Assembly (NCBI GenBank): GCA_025331445.1
Contig: JAIWNE010000040.1
Span: 186,001 to 250,000, forward strand
Direction of reading: 5' to 3'
Source: Blakeslea trispora
Lineage: Eukaryota > Mucoromycota > Mucoromycetes > Mucorales > Choanephoraceae
Length of the DNA stretch: 64,000 bases
In this document: positions 1 to 11,033 of the stretch, piece after piece
Layout: every line of letters starts with the position of its first letter
How positions within the stretch are numbered: the first letter of the stretch is position 1
The notes under the pieces: generated by a model
What the model saw: only the letters and a program-made list of their open reading frames with translations
Told to the model about the DNA's origin: nothing
The model's database searches: none
Position numbers and translations under genes: made by a program

Positions 1-1855
1 CTGTACCGAGACTTGTTCCAGCTGTTACAGTTGCATTTCCTACATTAGGTGTGGTTGTACTGAGTGCTGCATTCGCGTTGCTTGTACCAGAGGCAATGGA
101 GGATTGTCCTACTTTAGGCGATTGTATACCATTGGCCACTGTAGTAGCTCCATTGACTGTATTGTTTACTTGAGTGGAAGAGTTTGTGGTAGAGGCAGCA
201 GCAGCCGCTGTAGCAGCAGAAGAGATCAAGAGAGAAGCATCGTGTTGTGCCAGCATAGGATGAATCTCAGGATTGGTGGATAAATATTTTGCTTTTTGTT
301 TCCATGCATTGTAACGTTGGTGTTGAAGTAACAAAAGTCGGAATGCCAAATTGATGGAACGGCTGATGATAATACTGGCTGAGCTGTCAGCCAATGCAAG
401 TTTGTTTTCAACAGGCTCTTTTCGAATGGAGAGATCAATGTGGCCATCAATGTTGATGACAATTTCATCGTCAGGAAACCTTACATTACTACTTAATGCC
501 TGTGCTTCTGCTAAAATGTCTGCAAATAACTCTGCATCAAATACAGTGGCATGTGCATTCTCTAGTTGTGCCTGGACTTTACTATGTGTGCTTGTATTGA
601 TAGGTAAAGAAGGAACAGTATCTATAGGCAATATCAGAAAATGACATTTGTGCCTTACATGTTGTATTTTCTGTACCTTTCTTTTCTATTTCATCTATCA
701 TGCCTAAAATCCCTTCAGAGAACCTATTTCGACCGATTTTCAATTGGCCCATATGACTTTGACTGATACTGACAACCACTTGACGCGAATTAGCATGTGG
801 CAATGACAGCTGTAGATTATTTTCTGCTGTATCGTTGGCTCGTTTTAATTCACCCATAGAAGACTCGTTGAAATCAGAACCAACTAAAAGAAGAAGTAAG
901 ACCCAAGTACTCCCATTCTCGCTATCATTCGTTTTGGACTTTCTTACTTTCTGCAAATCCATATTGAACAAAAAAAGATGATCCGGTGTTTGCGTTTCCG
1001 AGCTGATGACCCGGAAACATTTGCCAATTGTTTCGTCTAAGATCCAATGCTTCATTCCAAAACACTTGTTCTTTCTCTACCAAGCCCTTTAATGTGGCTG
1101 CACTGTTCTTTAAGAAATCGGCTGCCTGTTTTTGTTTCTAGAAAGCTCGAAATATAAGCATACACACATGATAGAGGCAATCAAGGGCAAACATGGCTTA
1201 CTGTTCTCTTTAAGCCTAAATTAAGCTGAGTCGATTCAAGTTGTGCTTTCATAGTCTGCTTAGGTTTCGTGACATAAGTAGCTGTCAATGATCCAGCAGG
1301 TAATACCAAATCTTTTGTTGTTGCTGATGCACGATTACTTGCAGCCAAGATATTGATCACATCCAATGCAACATCAATTTCACTTTTAGCGTGACTAAAA
1401 CAAAATGTTAACATAAGCTGCATGACTCTATTTGCTGTCAATATTACAATAGCTTATTAATAACAGATTCTCTTAGTTTGATAATGTCAAAACCGGGTGG
1501 TACTGAAGAAACCATGTTGGGTAAAATAGATGGCGCGTCTTGTTTATCTACATTCTGATCTTCGTGTTCATTGCCTTGTTGCTCTTCAATGGCTTGCTTG
1601 AGAGATGCTTCTGTAATGTCTTTCCATTCGCCGCGCTCAAACCAAATGCGGTCAACTGACTGCATCAACTTTTCAGGCAAGCTTACTTCTCTATTAAGCC
1701 ATAGTTTAATACTGTGTTTTGTAAAGAAAAAGGGAGAAAGGTCTTATTTACGTTTTCAAGATTTCTTGACCAAGATTAGTAATGTCGGCTACATGATTGT
1801 CAATGAAAGGTTCTAATGAAATCTTTATCTTTTTAGCTGGTGGTTGCTCAGTCAT
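1..1855 (-). CDS. MED17: Mediator complex subunit 17 (Med17/Srb4), partial
   Basis: Head-module scaffold subunit of Mediator, which links activators to RNA polymerase II in the nucleus. Start ATG is at 1855-1853; I read six exons: 1855-1752, 1711-1448, 1394-1202, 1137-948, 883-659 and 621-1, all with GT-AG introns and consistent phase, giving about 532 codons before the window edge removes the C-terminus. Family-like stretches seen are the N-terminal KKIKISLEP, the PPGFDIIKLRESVINKL segment, a helical part around SEIDVALDVINILAAS, FWNEALDLRRNNWQ followed by FFVQYGFAE, and the C-terminal LLLLQHQRYNAWK. An Ala/Ser/Thr/Asn low-complexity tract is encoded at about 1-240. Identification rests on order and spacing of these blocks recalled from the family, not on an alignment. 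No frame break is visible. Confidence 0.78.
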
Positions 1856-2136
1856 GATCCAAAAAAAAAAAAGATATCGAGATATTGAAAAAAAAAAAGC
1901 AAAAAATAGCTGGAATAATATGTTTTCCCCTTCTCTATTTTTTTTTATGCAAATCAGTCAATCACTATTACTGTAAAAAGCATTTCTTTTCTCTTTTAAA
2001 TGCATGTTTTCAAGAGCAAATTGCTTGAAAGAAACAATGTCTTTATAAGATCTCTGCTTTTGTTGATTATTTCATTTTTGACTTTTCTATGCTGTCCTAT
2101 TTTTTGTTTTTAATAAACAACACAAACAAATTGTTG

Positions 2137-2296
2137 TTATTTTGCTTTTGGAATTTCCTGTAAACCACGTTGCTAGACACAGCCAGAAAACAAAAAAATT
2201 TCTCTGTCCTTTTAAGTACAAATGGAAACAACTCGGAGGTTTACATACCGATAAGCTGTAAGCAGGCTGTTTCCAAGGGGATAACATTTCTGTCAT
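2137..2296 (-). CDS. Possible very small two-exon gene (27 aa), doubtful
   Basis: ATG at 2296-2294, exon 2296-2249, a GTATGT...TGTCTAG intron, then exon 2172-2137 ending in TAA; phase is consistent and the product would start MTEMLSPWKQPAYSLS. A long poly-A/T tract lies just upstream on the coding strand. Nothing in the product is recognised, and a fit this short can arise by chance. Included only because splice signals and the start context are unusually clean for a spacer. Confidence 0.2.
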
Positions 2297-2410
2297 GGTG
2301 TTAGTAAAAAAAAAAAAAAAAAGAAATATATATAACAAGATATGTTATTTCATAGTTGTATACAGTTTGCCTCCCCTTCCTTTCTTTCCCTTTTTTGTTT
2401 TCTTTATTTC

Positions 2411-2425
2411 ATGATTAGACAATAG
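2411..2425 (+). promoter_or_regulatory. Short uORF ahead of the 2431 gene
   Basis: ATG ATT AGA CAA TAG ends 5 nt before the ATG at 2431. If the transcript starts upstream of 2411, this four-codon uORF would precede the main start. Whether it is in the mRNA cannot be told from the sequence. Confidence 0.3.
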
Positions 2426-2430
2426 AACGA

Positions 2431-2895
2431 ATGGCACAACAATTAAATGAAAAAGACAACGATAATCATAATGATGAAATAAGCTCGGACATCAGGCATG
2501 GTTCCGCCTCCAGTTCTTACACAGGCAAAGCGCTTATGCAACCAAAGCAAGCCTATCTGACGCACAATAAAAAAGAGTCGTCTGATGAGAAAATTCTAAG
2601 AAAACATGCATCTATCACAACTACACGCCAAATCTCCATGTCAACCCTTTCTTTAGATGTGCAGCCACAAATTATAACAAAGGAAGCTTCTTATTCGTTT
2701 ATTTGGATTGACGATCATTACAAAAGTATATCCAACTTGGATCAGCTCGGACAAGAAAAAAGCTTATCAAAAAAAGCAAGTCAGACAAGCTTTTCAGCTA
2801 GAGGACTTTGTAATGTCTTTACCATCTGTTTTATCTTGGCCATCATTCTGCTTTTGTTCTTGTACCCTTTCATTACCATGTTTCTCAATAAATAA
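2431..2895 (+). CDS. Hypothetical tail-anchored membrane protein, 154 aa
   Basis: Single-exon ORF. The first ~125 residues are polar, rich in Ser, Asn, Asp and Lys with no signal peptide. A single hydrophobic span lies at about residues 131-151 (FTICFILAIILLLFLYPFI), followed by only a few residues (MFLNK). That is the layout of a C-terminal tail anchor, with the body in the cytosol. The soluble part followed by one TM also resembles the N-terminal part of Kre6/Skn1-type glucan-synthesis proteins, but no lumenal glycosidase-like domain follows, so I do not assign it to that family. The start chosen is the first in-frame ATG after a CT-rich leader. Product not recognised. Confidence 0.6.
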   Translation: MAQQLNEKDNDNHNDEISSDIRHGSASSSYTGKALMQPKQAYLTHNKKESSDEKILRKHASITTTRQISMSTLSLDVQPQIITKEASYSFIWIDDHYKSISNLDQLGQEKSLSKKASQTSFSARGLCNVFTICFILAIILLLFLYPFITMFLNK

Positions 2896-3357
2896 TCATT
2901 TATTCCAATTATTTACATTTTATTAAACTCTAAGGAGTCATAACGTATACAAAAAGCAAGGAGGGATTGGGGGGACATTGAGAAACAGTCACTAAAAGGG
3001 CAATTTAGTGTCTCTACTCTATTTTGGAAAAAATGAAAACAAAATCTAATTATGGTCTTCGGAACCTCCCATTCCGCCATCTCTACTTGTATAACAAACA
3101 TAGCACGTAGCACATAACAAACTTTTTTTGTAACGTATTTATTGATTACTATCAAGGCCCCTTAACCCATGAAAATATAAAGCACATTTATAAACAAAAA
3201 AAAAATTATATATATTTATTTGATTTTGCCTTTCTCTTTTTCTTTTTCGCGTTTCTTTTTTTTTTTTTTTTTTTTTACAACATATCTTTTTCTCTTCTTT
3301 TCTTACTATCATTTCCTTTTCTTTTGCTTATCGCCTATATACCACTACACCATTACA
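2896..3357. other. Intergenic spacer with CT-rich promoter tract
   Basis: AT-rich spacer. From about 3228 to 3357 the plus strand is strongly pyrimidine-rich with an 18-20 nt poly-T run near 3257, the usual look of a fungal promoter/5' leader for the gene starting at 3358. No other feature seen. Confidence 0.5.
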
Positions 3358-4281
3358 ATGGACTTTGATTCAGACTCTAGTGACTTTCATTTCCCTTCGG
3401 ATACAGGATTAGCCAAATTGTCATCACCCTTATCTCACAAGGTACCAGAATCTCGAGACTGGGCACTTGATGAATTTATGCAGACGCTTCAAGACAAGCC
3501 ATTCACCGAGGCCGAAAACCTTTTGAGTTTTAAGCAATATATTCCTGTCAATGATCATGATGATGACTACAGTTATGGTCCACCTAAACTTAATTTGCCT
3601 ACCTATGAGGAAAAAGATTTTCTTTCACAGCTGTCTCAGCATTTACTCAATATGGAGCGTAGAGAACTTCATGACATCTTGAAAGGTGGTTTCACCCTTG
3701 TTCAGAATGATATTCAGACCAACAGTCAATCAAACGTTGCTAGCCATCAACATCATACATTGCATTCAAGCCCTTTCAATCAACAGTCTCATTCTCCTCC
3801 TGGTCTTAGCTGGTTTAACGAAGCAGTGGATTATGGACGTGTCCAAATTGATAGCTTGGATACAATTGAAATGCCTAAGCGTAAAGGCAACTTTAGTCCT
3901 TTCTCAAACACAGCCAGAGTGTCACCTTCTGTTACTTCTGTTTTGTCTCAACAAGAAAAGCAGGTACTACCTCAAGAGAAAGAACAACAACAGCAACCTG
4001 CAGCTCAATCAGAGCAACAATCAGAAGAAGATACAACAGCTGTACAACCCGAATTCGCAAAACCTTTACCGCCGTTGCCGATGATGGTGGAACAAGAAAA
4101 AGCCACGAAAGCACCCAAGGGCAAAACCAACGGGCTCAAATCTAAACTTAAAAGCAAGTTTGTCAGACCTTTCAATAATAGCATTTCGGCTTCAACATTA
4201 TCGGAAAAGCCTAAAAAATCATCTATTCTATCAAGCACAAAGAAGTTTATTCGTAAGATCCTACCTGTTTCATCAGCTTAA
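3358..4281 (+). CDS. Hypothetical Ser/Gln-rich protein, 307 aa
   Basis: Single exon. I start at the ATG at 3358 (MDFDSDSSDFHFPSD) because the in-frame ATG further upstream only adds a poly-Phe stretch translated from the pyrimidine leader. Residues 1-90 are acidic, mid-protein has a Gln/Glu low-complexity tract (about residues 200-230) and a short proline run (KPLPPLP, a possible SH3-binding motif). The C-terminal ~60 residues are basic (KGKTNGLKSKLKSKF, KKFIRKIL). No enzyme motif, signal peptide or membrane span. Possibly a regulatory or scaffold protein specific to this fungal group; function unknown. Confidence 0.65.
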   Translation: MDFDSDSSDFHFPSDTGLAKLSSPLSHKVPESRDWALDEFMQTLQDKPFTEAENLLSFKQYIPVNDHDDDYSYGPPKLNLPTYEEKDFLSQLSQHLLNMERRELHDILKGGFTLVQNDIQTNSQSNVASHQHHTLHSSPFNQQSHSPPGLSWFNEAVDYGRVQIDSLDTIEMPKRKGNFSPFSNTARVSPSVTSVLSQQEKQVLPQEKEQQQQPAAQSEQQSEEDTTAVQPEFAKPLPPLPMMVEQEKATKAPKGKTNGLKSKLKSKFVRPFNNSISASTLSEKPKKSSILSSTKKFIRKILPVSSA

Positions 4282-4680
4282 AAAATCATGCTCTTTTTTT
4301 TATTTTGCATATGCATTACATTATTACTTTGTATATAATCCATTCTCCTCTTTCTTTTCTTTTCCCAACTAATCTTCCTTTTAGCAGTGCTATCATTTCT
4401 TTAATGTCTTCTTCTTTCCTTTCTTTATCTCATTGAAATCTGTAACATACAAACTTATACATCTCCTTAAAAAAAATAATTCTATTCCCCACCTTTTTCT
4501 ATACATTTATAAAAAAAAAAAAGCATTGGTCACCTTCCCTTTCTTTTTTGTTTCAATCAATAAAAAACATTTATCCTTTCTCTCTGTGACGGAATTTTCA
4601 AAAAAGGCATGTTAGCGATATCATACGGAAAAAGATTACAATAAAAACTCTGTCATACATGAATAAGCAATTAGAGTTTA
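4282..4680. other. Intergenic spacer between convergent genes
   Basis: About 400 bp of AT-rich, CT-tract sequence between the 3' ends of the 3358 gene and MRE11. Nothing else seen. Confidence 0.5.
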
Positions 4681-6810
4681 TTAGCGCTTTTTTTGCGATA
4701 ATGATGCGGTAGGTAAGGTCCTTCTTTTCTTTTGAGTTAATTGAGATGATGGAGCCATGGAAGATTGTGTAGATATAGCAGGTGGAGGAGAGGGTGAAGG
4801 AGCCGTTCTTTTAGCTCGCTTCTGACTCAATTGAGCTTCATGATAGTCATCATCATCTTGATCTTCATCATCCAGAATGACATAAGAAGGTGCTTCGTTT
4901 GCCACTCTTCGTCTTGTTCTTGAAGAAGGCAGTGATGATGAAATGTTATTCAGATCTTCATTCAAATCATCATCGTTACTGTCGTCATGGCCATTGTTGT
5001 TTCTTGTCTGTGTATTAGCCACACTGTTGCCTCTCGCTCTACCCCTACCCCGACCTCGACCCCTAACAGAGGGCGTTATGCTTCTTTGCCGAGAAGGCTG
5101 AGACGAATGAGGACTGGAAGACGATAGGATCATGTCCTGCATATCATCGTCTGAGAGGATATGTTGACTAGATACTGAAACGGTATTATTGCCATTTTCT
5201 GTACTACCCCTCATCTCTTCTACAGGTGGTACTGCAGCGACATTACGCCGGCTGGGCTGGATTTGGCTCTGTTTAGCCTCGGTCGATTTTTGTACAATAT
5301 AGTCCACTGTGAGATGTTCATATGAAGCCGTCATACTTTCGCGTGTTTGTGTGACTGAATTGTTAACAAAAGAGCGAATTGCATCCTTGTCACTTTTTTC
5401 TACTAGTAACTTGACAGCCTCCTCTAACCCATTCTCTGGCAATATAGACAAGTCTCGTGATAAGAGTTCACTCACCAGATCCTCGACCTTGAGTGTATCA
5501 AGACGCTCAGGAATGGCTGTAGTCAGGTCGTTCATGATTTCAGAAGGCTTGAGACGTATTTGCGTTTCGGGTCGAGTACGCTGAAATTTAAGAATATCTT
5601 TTGGGTTGGCGACACGATCAATAAACTTTTGTCCAAATTGCTGTGGGTTAAACGTTTCATAACCACCGGAATAGTCGACACGTACACGAATAAGCGGCAT
5701 CGGCATTTCCAAGTTTGGTTCATCCTCTAAATGTGGGTGCAAGCGATATCGACTTTGCTGTTGCTGCTCTCTCCATTCTAATTTAGCCTTTTCGATCAAA
5801 GACTCAACTACACCTTCTAGATAATGCTGAATTCCCTTTGTATTGGAGGGTGCTAGATCCTCTACACGAGAGAGAGTGATTGTTGTGAACTGGAAAGGAC
5901 GAATTGTTCTAAGTCGGATTTTTTCCAGATGGTATTCATCACCTTCTATTGTAAGTAAGCCAATATGTTTTGGCTCAGCTTCTCCTTGGCTCAAACTTGT
6001 GGCGACAGAAGAGCCTGGCTGAGTCACAGCAAAGTCCTGAAATTGTTCGGGATGAATGCGACACTCATGCTCATGTCCCCAAAAGACAAGGTCAATGAAT
6101 CCATCAAGAAACTCTTCTGGGATATGTGATGTTGGTCCATGGCGGGCTCGATTCTGATGAAACACAAACAAATTAAAACAGTCCTTCCAACCATCGTTTG
6201 TACTATCCTCTTGGGGTCGCATAAATTTCACATGTCCACCACGCCATTGGCGGTGAAGACGCTCTTCACGAATGTTGCCTAGACCATAAAGAGCAAGTTT
6301 GGACCGTCCTTTTTGCATTAAAATAGGATGAACGGTTACATCTTCAATGCTTTGACTTGCACCAAAATAATTCACCATGCCTGAGACAGACAATAAGTTT
6401 AAAGCGCACAGATTATCAACGCCTGAGGGATCATCATGATTGCCATGAATAGAAAAGACGGGAATGCTGATATTGAGATTCTCATCCATGTAGTTGGCAG
6501 TACAAAACTCATCAGCAAAATTAATTGACTGATCGCTTGCTATCCATACTTTACTCTCACGTTCGCCAAAGCAATGTCTTCGAATCATCTTCATAGTTTG
6601 ATATAGACAGGATCGAGAGGGTCTGTTGTGGTGGAAAAGGTCGCCACCTAAAAGAATAAAGTCGACTTTCTCTGTTTCTGCGATCTGCAAGATCTCTTCA
6701 AAAGTCTCGAATGAGTCTCGTCCTCGAATGGGATCTCGCTCTAAATATCCTAAATGATTGTCTGTTGCTATCAGTATCTTGAAGGCATTATCGCTAGTTT
6801 GTTGAGTCAT
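4681..6810 (-). CDS. MRE11: Double-strand break repair nuclease Mre11, 709 aa
   Basis: Mn-dependent nuclease of the Mre11-Rad50-Nbs1/Xrs2 complex, acting in the nucleus on DNA breaks, telomeres and meiotic recombination. The metallophosphoesterase core is complete: DNHLGY (D17, H19), GGDLFHHNRPS (D57), IHGNHDDPS, FHQNR and WGHEHECRI. The DNA-binding/capping region follows, then an Asp/Ser-rich tail with a Gly-Arg repeat near residue 585 ([12 protein letters not shown]), as in other fungal and animal Mre11 proteins where this GAR motif is an arginine-methylation site. The tail also has two acidic/basic stretches and ends SLSQKKR. Length matches the family (about 690-710 aa). No intron, in contrast to most neighbours. 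The start is the first ATG, directly before conserved sequence. Confidence 0.97.
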   Translation of the reverse strand: MTQQTSDNAFKILIATDNHLGYLERDPIRGRDSFETFEEILQIAETEKVDFILLGGDLFHHNRPSRSCLYQTMKMIRRHCFGERESKVWIASDQSINFADEFCTANYMDENLNISIPVFSIHGNHDDPSGVDNLCALNLLSVSGMVNYFGASQSIEDVTVHPILMQKGRSKLALYGLGNIREERLHRQWRGGHVKFMRPQEDSTNDGWKDCFNLFVFHQNRARHGPTSHIPEEFLDGFIDLVFWGHEHECRIHPEQFQDFAVTQPGSSVATSLSQGEAEPKHIGLLTIEGDEYHLEKIRLRTIRPFQFTTITLSRVEDLAPSNTKGIQHYLEGVVESLIEKAKLEWREQQQQSRYRLHPHLEDEPNLEMPMPLIRVRVDYSGGYETFNPQQFGQKFIDRVANPKDILKFQRTRPETQIRLKPSEIMNDLTTAIPERLDTLKVEDLVSELLSRDLSILPENGLEEAVKLLVEKSDKDAIRSFVNNSVTQTRESMTASYEHLTVDYIVQKSTEAKQSQIQPSRRNVAAVPPVEEMRGSTENGNNTVSVSSQHILSDDDMQDMILSSSSPHSSQPSRQRSITPSVRGRGRGRGRARGNSVANTQTRNNNGHDDSNDDDLNEDLNNISSSLPSSRTRRRVANEAPSYVILDDEDQDDDDYHEAQLSQKRAKRTAPSPSPPPAISTQSSMAPSSQLTQKKRRTLPTASLSQKKR

Positions 6811-7606
6811 CTATTTAATATGTAATGAATAGGCTGAGCAAAGGCTAACAAAAAAAAAGAGCTTGACACGAAAAAAGCAAACTACGCGAACAAGACGCGT
6901 CGGTATTCAAATTGCAATGCATTGATTCATTGTGTGATTTTTTTTTAAAAAAAAAGGTACGAGTATAACAACTCTTATGACACTTTATTTAACTCTACTT
7001 TTGGACACTATCAATAAAGTACTTGAAATCATGATTGAAAGATGTGATGTGGCCATTTGTAAAAAGTGAAGATTTCTTACAGTATAAAATATTTTATTAA
7101 GGCTCTTATGACTACTTAGGACCAATAGTGCATTTTCAACGCCAGGTTAACTCCAATCAGTAATTTGATCTGTTTCTCTCTCTCTTTACTAGTATTAGAA
7201 CAATTCCTCATTGAAAATTGACATGTACCATAACATATGCTAGCATATGCCTTAGTTGCAAATATGAAACATAGCCTATGACTAGAAGGCTCTATATCCT
7301 TTTTTTTTATGATCTATAAAATGGAAGAAACCTGCAGGCAATTACTGAAGAGATGTATAATAAAAATCAGTATTCATACAGCATATGCTTGAGCTGCCTC
7401 AATTGAGTAGTGTCATACATACACAAATCTTGTATTGTGTGAGAGAGGGAGAAAAAGAGGGAACTTTTTATGCAACTGTTGTGTTGGTCGTTTGGACGGC
7501 TTGTAAACTATGTCGGGTTTAGAAAATGGTATTTTGTGACCTTTGTACAAATCAAGCCAGGTAACCCCGTTTTTCTGCTTTCCCTTTCTCTGTCTATTCA
7601 CTTGCT
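6811..7606. other. Divergent intergenic region, MRE11 to PPR gene
   Basis: About 800 bp of AT-rich spacer that must carry both promoters. Poly-A/T runs near 6850 and 6940; a pyrimidine leader at about 7560-7606 precedes the PPR start. No additional gene seen. Confidence 0.45.
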
Positions 7607-9640
7607 ATGTTCAGAACTGCGAGAGCCTTTCTTCTTTCTACGTCGAAAGCTACCACTAAACCCAATGCTGGCCTCTATTTACTTAACACCAACCGCACAA
7701 TCTCAAGGCCGATCTATCGAACATTAGCCTCAGCTGTAGATCCAGTGATCAACTCATCGTCTTCTGATCCATACGAAAAAACAGCCGTAGGCAACACTTC
7801 GCATGAAAAGAAACTAATTTGGGATAAATATGTTGAACGCATCGAGTCCAATGATCCTACGTTAACTGCAAAAGATTTTTTGGATATCTGTCGAGTTGTC
7901 CTCAAAGACAAATCCTCTGGCATGACTTCCAGAATCACTCGAACACAACAAATATTGACTCAAGTGCATTCACGTCTTGACCAGGAGGGATTTGATGAGG
8001 TCTTCGTTGTTGGATGTAATATGTTGATGAATTATTACATCACTTTGGGTGACTTGAAGTCTGCCAAATTTGTCTTTGAAGGACTAGCTCATTCACAATC
8101 GCAACCTAGCATAACCTCCATCCTCACTATTGTTCATGGTATTGGATCCCACGGTACAAAAGGAGAAATGCACCAGTTTATTAAGCTGTTAGGAGAAAAG
8201 AACCTATTCCCAAGTGATGATCAGACGATGTATATACGATTGATCAATGAATTTAGAAGACTTGGAGATTTCGGAAGCTGTAGATTTTATTTTGCCGAAA
8301 TGTCAAAAAGAGGACTAGATTCAGATGAAGAGAGCTATGTAAACATCTTCAAAGTATACAGAGATTCCCAACAGCCCGACGGAGCTTACAGAATGTTTCA
8401 ATACATGTTGAAGAAGGGCATAGAGCCTACTGTAAGATCATATGGTGTTTTGATACCTCTCTTAATGCAGTCAGCGCCAACAAGGGTGAAAGCAGAAAAG
8501 TTGTTTAAACAAGCTAGATCCTCAGGCATTTACTTGAATACATCCATCTACCTTGCAATGAATTGGGACCCTATGAAGAGTCTTGAAGAAATGAAACGCA
8601 ACAACATCGAAGTCACCACTCGAGACTATAACACTTGTCTGGCAGCTTATGTAAAGCAAAACAAGTTCACCGAAGCACTCACTGTATTCGATTTCATGAA
8701 AAAAGAAGGCGCTCCTATGGATCGATATACCTACAGTATTGTGATTGATGTTTTGTCTAAAGATCCAGAAACACCATCACATATTGTGTTTGATCTCTAC
8801 AATGAGATGAAAAGAAAGAATGTTGGGTTTGATGCTGTTGTGTATACCTCTTTGATCTCTTCATGTGCTTGGTCACATCATTTTGATCGCGCTCTGTCAC
8901 TTTTGGAAGATATGGATTTCTATAAAGTCAAACCAAATCAGCACACATTCAATGCCATTTTGGGTGTGCTAGCTAGCAAATCAGAAGGATCCAAATCAGA
9001 CTTGAGCAGAGCTAGACTCATATGGTCAAAGATGACTTCGTTAGGCATCGCACCTGAAACTCGTACCTTCAACCTCTATCTCTCTATCATGTCGAAAATG
9101 GTAGAACCTGTTAGCTTAGCAGAACAAGCTCAAAGTAGTTGGTCAAACGAAGTGTTGTGGGAAGACAAAGACGAGTCAAGCGAGTACGTTTCACCCACAG
9201 TGAAGGAGATCTTACGAACCTATCGTTATATGAGGCGTCATGAAGATGTGAACATGCATCCTGATTTCGTCAGTTACTCTATCGTCATCAATAGTCTTAT
9301 AGCAGCAGGTCAGCTACGATCAGCCATGCGTGTTTATGATGATGCCAAACTAAAGCGCGCTCAGTTACCCATCTCTGTTTACAACGAAATCATGAGTGCT
9401 TTACAAGAAGCTGGTAAAATTTCAGAATCCATGAACATCTGGCACGATATGCGGCTGAATGGTATCTTACCCGACAGTCAAACTTATGAGATTGTCTTGG
9501 AAAACTGTGAGCAGCTTGGATTGATGGACTCGTTAAAGAGCATACGAGATCAGCGCAAATTGGACTTTGAGCGCTTAATAGAATTAGAAAAGAAAAGGGA
9601 AAGGCGTTTAGCTAAAAGAAAGACGCCTTCCTTGCTTTGA
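7607..9640 (+). CDS. Mitochondrial pentatricopeptide-repeat (PPR) protein, 677 aa
   Basis: RNA-binding helical-repeat protein expected to act in mitochondrial RNA stability, processing or translation. The N-terminus (MFRTARAFLLSTSKATTK...) is basic, hydroxylated and free of acidic residues for about 45 residues, as in a matrix-targeting sequence. From about residue 120 to 640 there are recurring 35-residue PPR units, clearest at YNTCLAAYVKQNKFTEALTV, YSIVIDVLSK, YTSLISSCAWSHHFDRALSL, FNAILGVLASK and YEIVLENCEQLG. The C-terminus is strongly charged (ELEKKRERRLAKRK). No LAGLIDADG or NYN nuclease domain is visible. Single exon. The exact orthologue (Cbp1, Pet309, Ppr-type) cannot be chosen by eye. 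Confidence 0.88.
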   Translation: MFRTARAFLLSTSKATTKPNAGLYLLNTNRTISRPIYRTLASAVDPVINSSSSDPYEKTAVGNTSHEKKLIWDKYVERIESNDPTLTAKDFLDICRVVLKDKSSGMTSRITRTQQILTQVHSRLDQEGFDEVFVVGCNMLMNYYITLGDLKSAKFVFEGLAHSQSQPSITSILTIVHGIGSHGTKGEMHQFIKLLGEKNLFPSDDQTMYIRLINEFRRLGDFGSCRFYFAEMSKRGLDSDEESYVNIFKVYRDSQQPDGAYRMFQYMLKKGIEPTVRSYGVLIPLLMQSAPTRVKAEKLFKQARSSGIYLNTSIYLAMNWDPMKSLEEMKRNNIEVTTRDYNTCLAAYVKQNKFTEALTVFDFMKKEGAPMDRYTYSIVIDVLSKDPETPSHIVFDLYNEMKRKNVGFDAVVYTSLISSCAWSHHFDRALSLLEDMDFYKVKPNQHTFNAILGVLASKSEGSKSDLSRARLIWSKMTSLGIAPETRTFNLYLSIMSKMVEPVSLAEQAQSSWSNEVLWEDKDESSEYVSPTVKEILRTYRYMRRHEDVNMHPDFVSYSIVINSLIAAGQLRSAMRVYDDAKLKRAQLPISVYNEIMSALQEAGKISESMNIWHDMRLNGILPDSQTYEIVLENCEQLGLMDSLKSIRDQRKLDFERLIELEKKRERRLAKRKTPSLL

Positions 9641-10093
9641 ATCCAATATATTGTAATGAAATAAATTGAATAAGAGAAAAAAAAAGAGGTGTTTAATATC
9701 AAATATATTTCAAAATGAGTGATTAGTTTTGTAGAAAGCTAGTCTTTTAAGAGAGAACAAGACAAAAGTAAATTGAACTGGATTATTTACAGACTATGTT
9801 TGATGTTGTTTACTTGTATTCTCATCAAATACAAGTCCATTATTTTCTTTCTTTCTTTCATTCTTTTTTTTGGGATAGTGAAAGTAAGCTATTCCACACT
9901 ATTCAATCCTTGACACTTTTTGTTGACTTTAAACTTTGCATAAAATGTATAATAGCTTGAAAAATCAAAATCAAAGTACTTTGTAACTCAGTCATAAGAC
10001 TGCTGAAACCTTAGCAACTTGAAGGTTATTCCATAAAAAAAAATATTTTCTGACTTCTTTTTTTCTTCTTCTTTACATATAGCTTTATATACC
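9641..10093. other. Intergenic spacer
   Basis: AT-rich spacer between the PPR gene and MTF1, with a TTTC microsatellite-like run near 9845. No gene seen. Confidence 0.45.
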
Positions 10094-10991
10094 ATGAGTA
10101 CTTCTAAACTGCCTCGGTTTTCAAGCAAGCTTCCTTCCGTTTCGACTTGGTCAAAAAATTTTCGACATAGAAATGCTACCACACCAAGAGCTACTATTGG
10201 TGCTCATAGTATTGCAGGTAATTTGACAGATGTATCAGACCAGTATATCACTGGCTCTTTTCATTCACGAAATATGCTCATGCAAGTCTATTTTTTTTTC
10301 AGAACTCGGTATGCAACAACTGAATTTGGCCAATGTCAAAAATATGACAGCTGTAGAAATTTATCCCGGTAATTTGAAATGAGCTTTCTTTTTTTTGGAT
10401 GGTTGTCAATACTCATGATCAGTAATAAAATAGGTTTGGGTACATGGACTTCAGCTATGAAAAACATTGGATTTAAGCGTGTGCTTGCATTAGAACCTCA
10501 AGCAACATATTACAATTGGATGCAAGTAAGTTTTGTCTTTTTTTTTCCTAATGGATACACAAAGCGATCACTTTAAATACGTTTCACGAGGTTTTTTTTA
10601 AAAAAGAAAAGAGCATAAACAAACAACTAATACAATTGCGAATAGGGCTATAGTGAGACTACTGATGGTTCAGTAGATGTATTGAAAAAAGACGGCTATG
10701 ATTGGGAGACCTATCAGGAATTGAGAGCACCGGAATATTTGGGTGGCCTTGAAAGAGAGGATTGGTCAGAAAGTAGGATGGAAACGAGTAGAATTTCAGG
10801 CAGATACTGACCATTGGATAGTTCATCCCGAGATTCTGTTTACAGGCACTATTCCAAAAGGCAGTAAAGGTGAGCAACTGTTGGCACAATTCACACAATG
10901 TATTGTGCTGAAGATGGCAATGCATTCGTTGGGACGTATTCAAATGGCGTTTTGGTTGCCTGATCAGCTCTTTCAAGTAAGCAAACCACCC

Positions 10992-11033
<42 letters not shown>

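Noticed and set aside
351..644. Plus-strand ORF antisense to MED17
   Set aside because: Mirror of the MED17 exon on the other strand.
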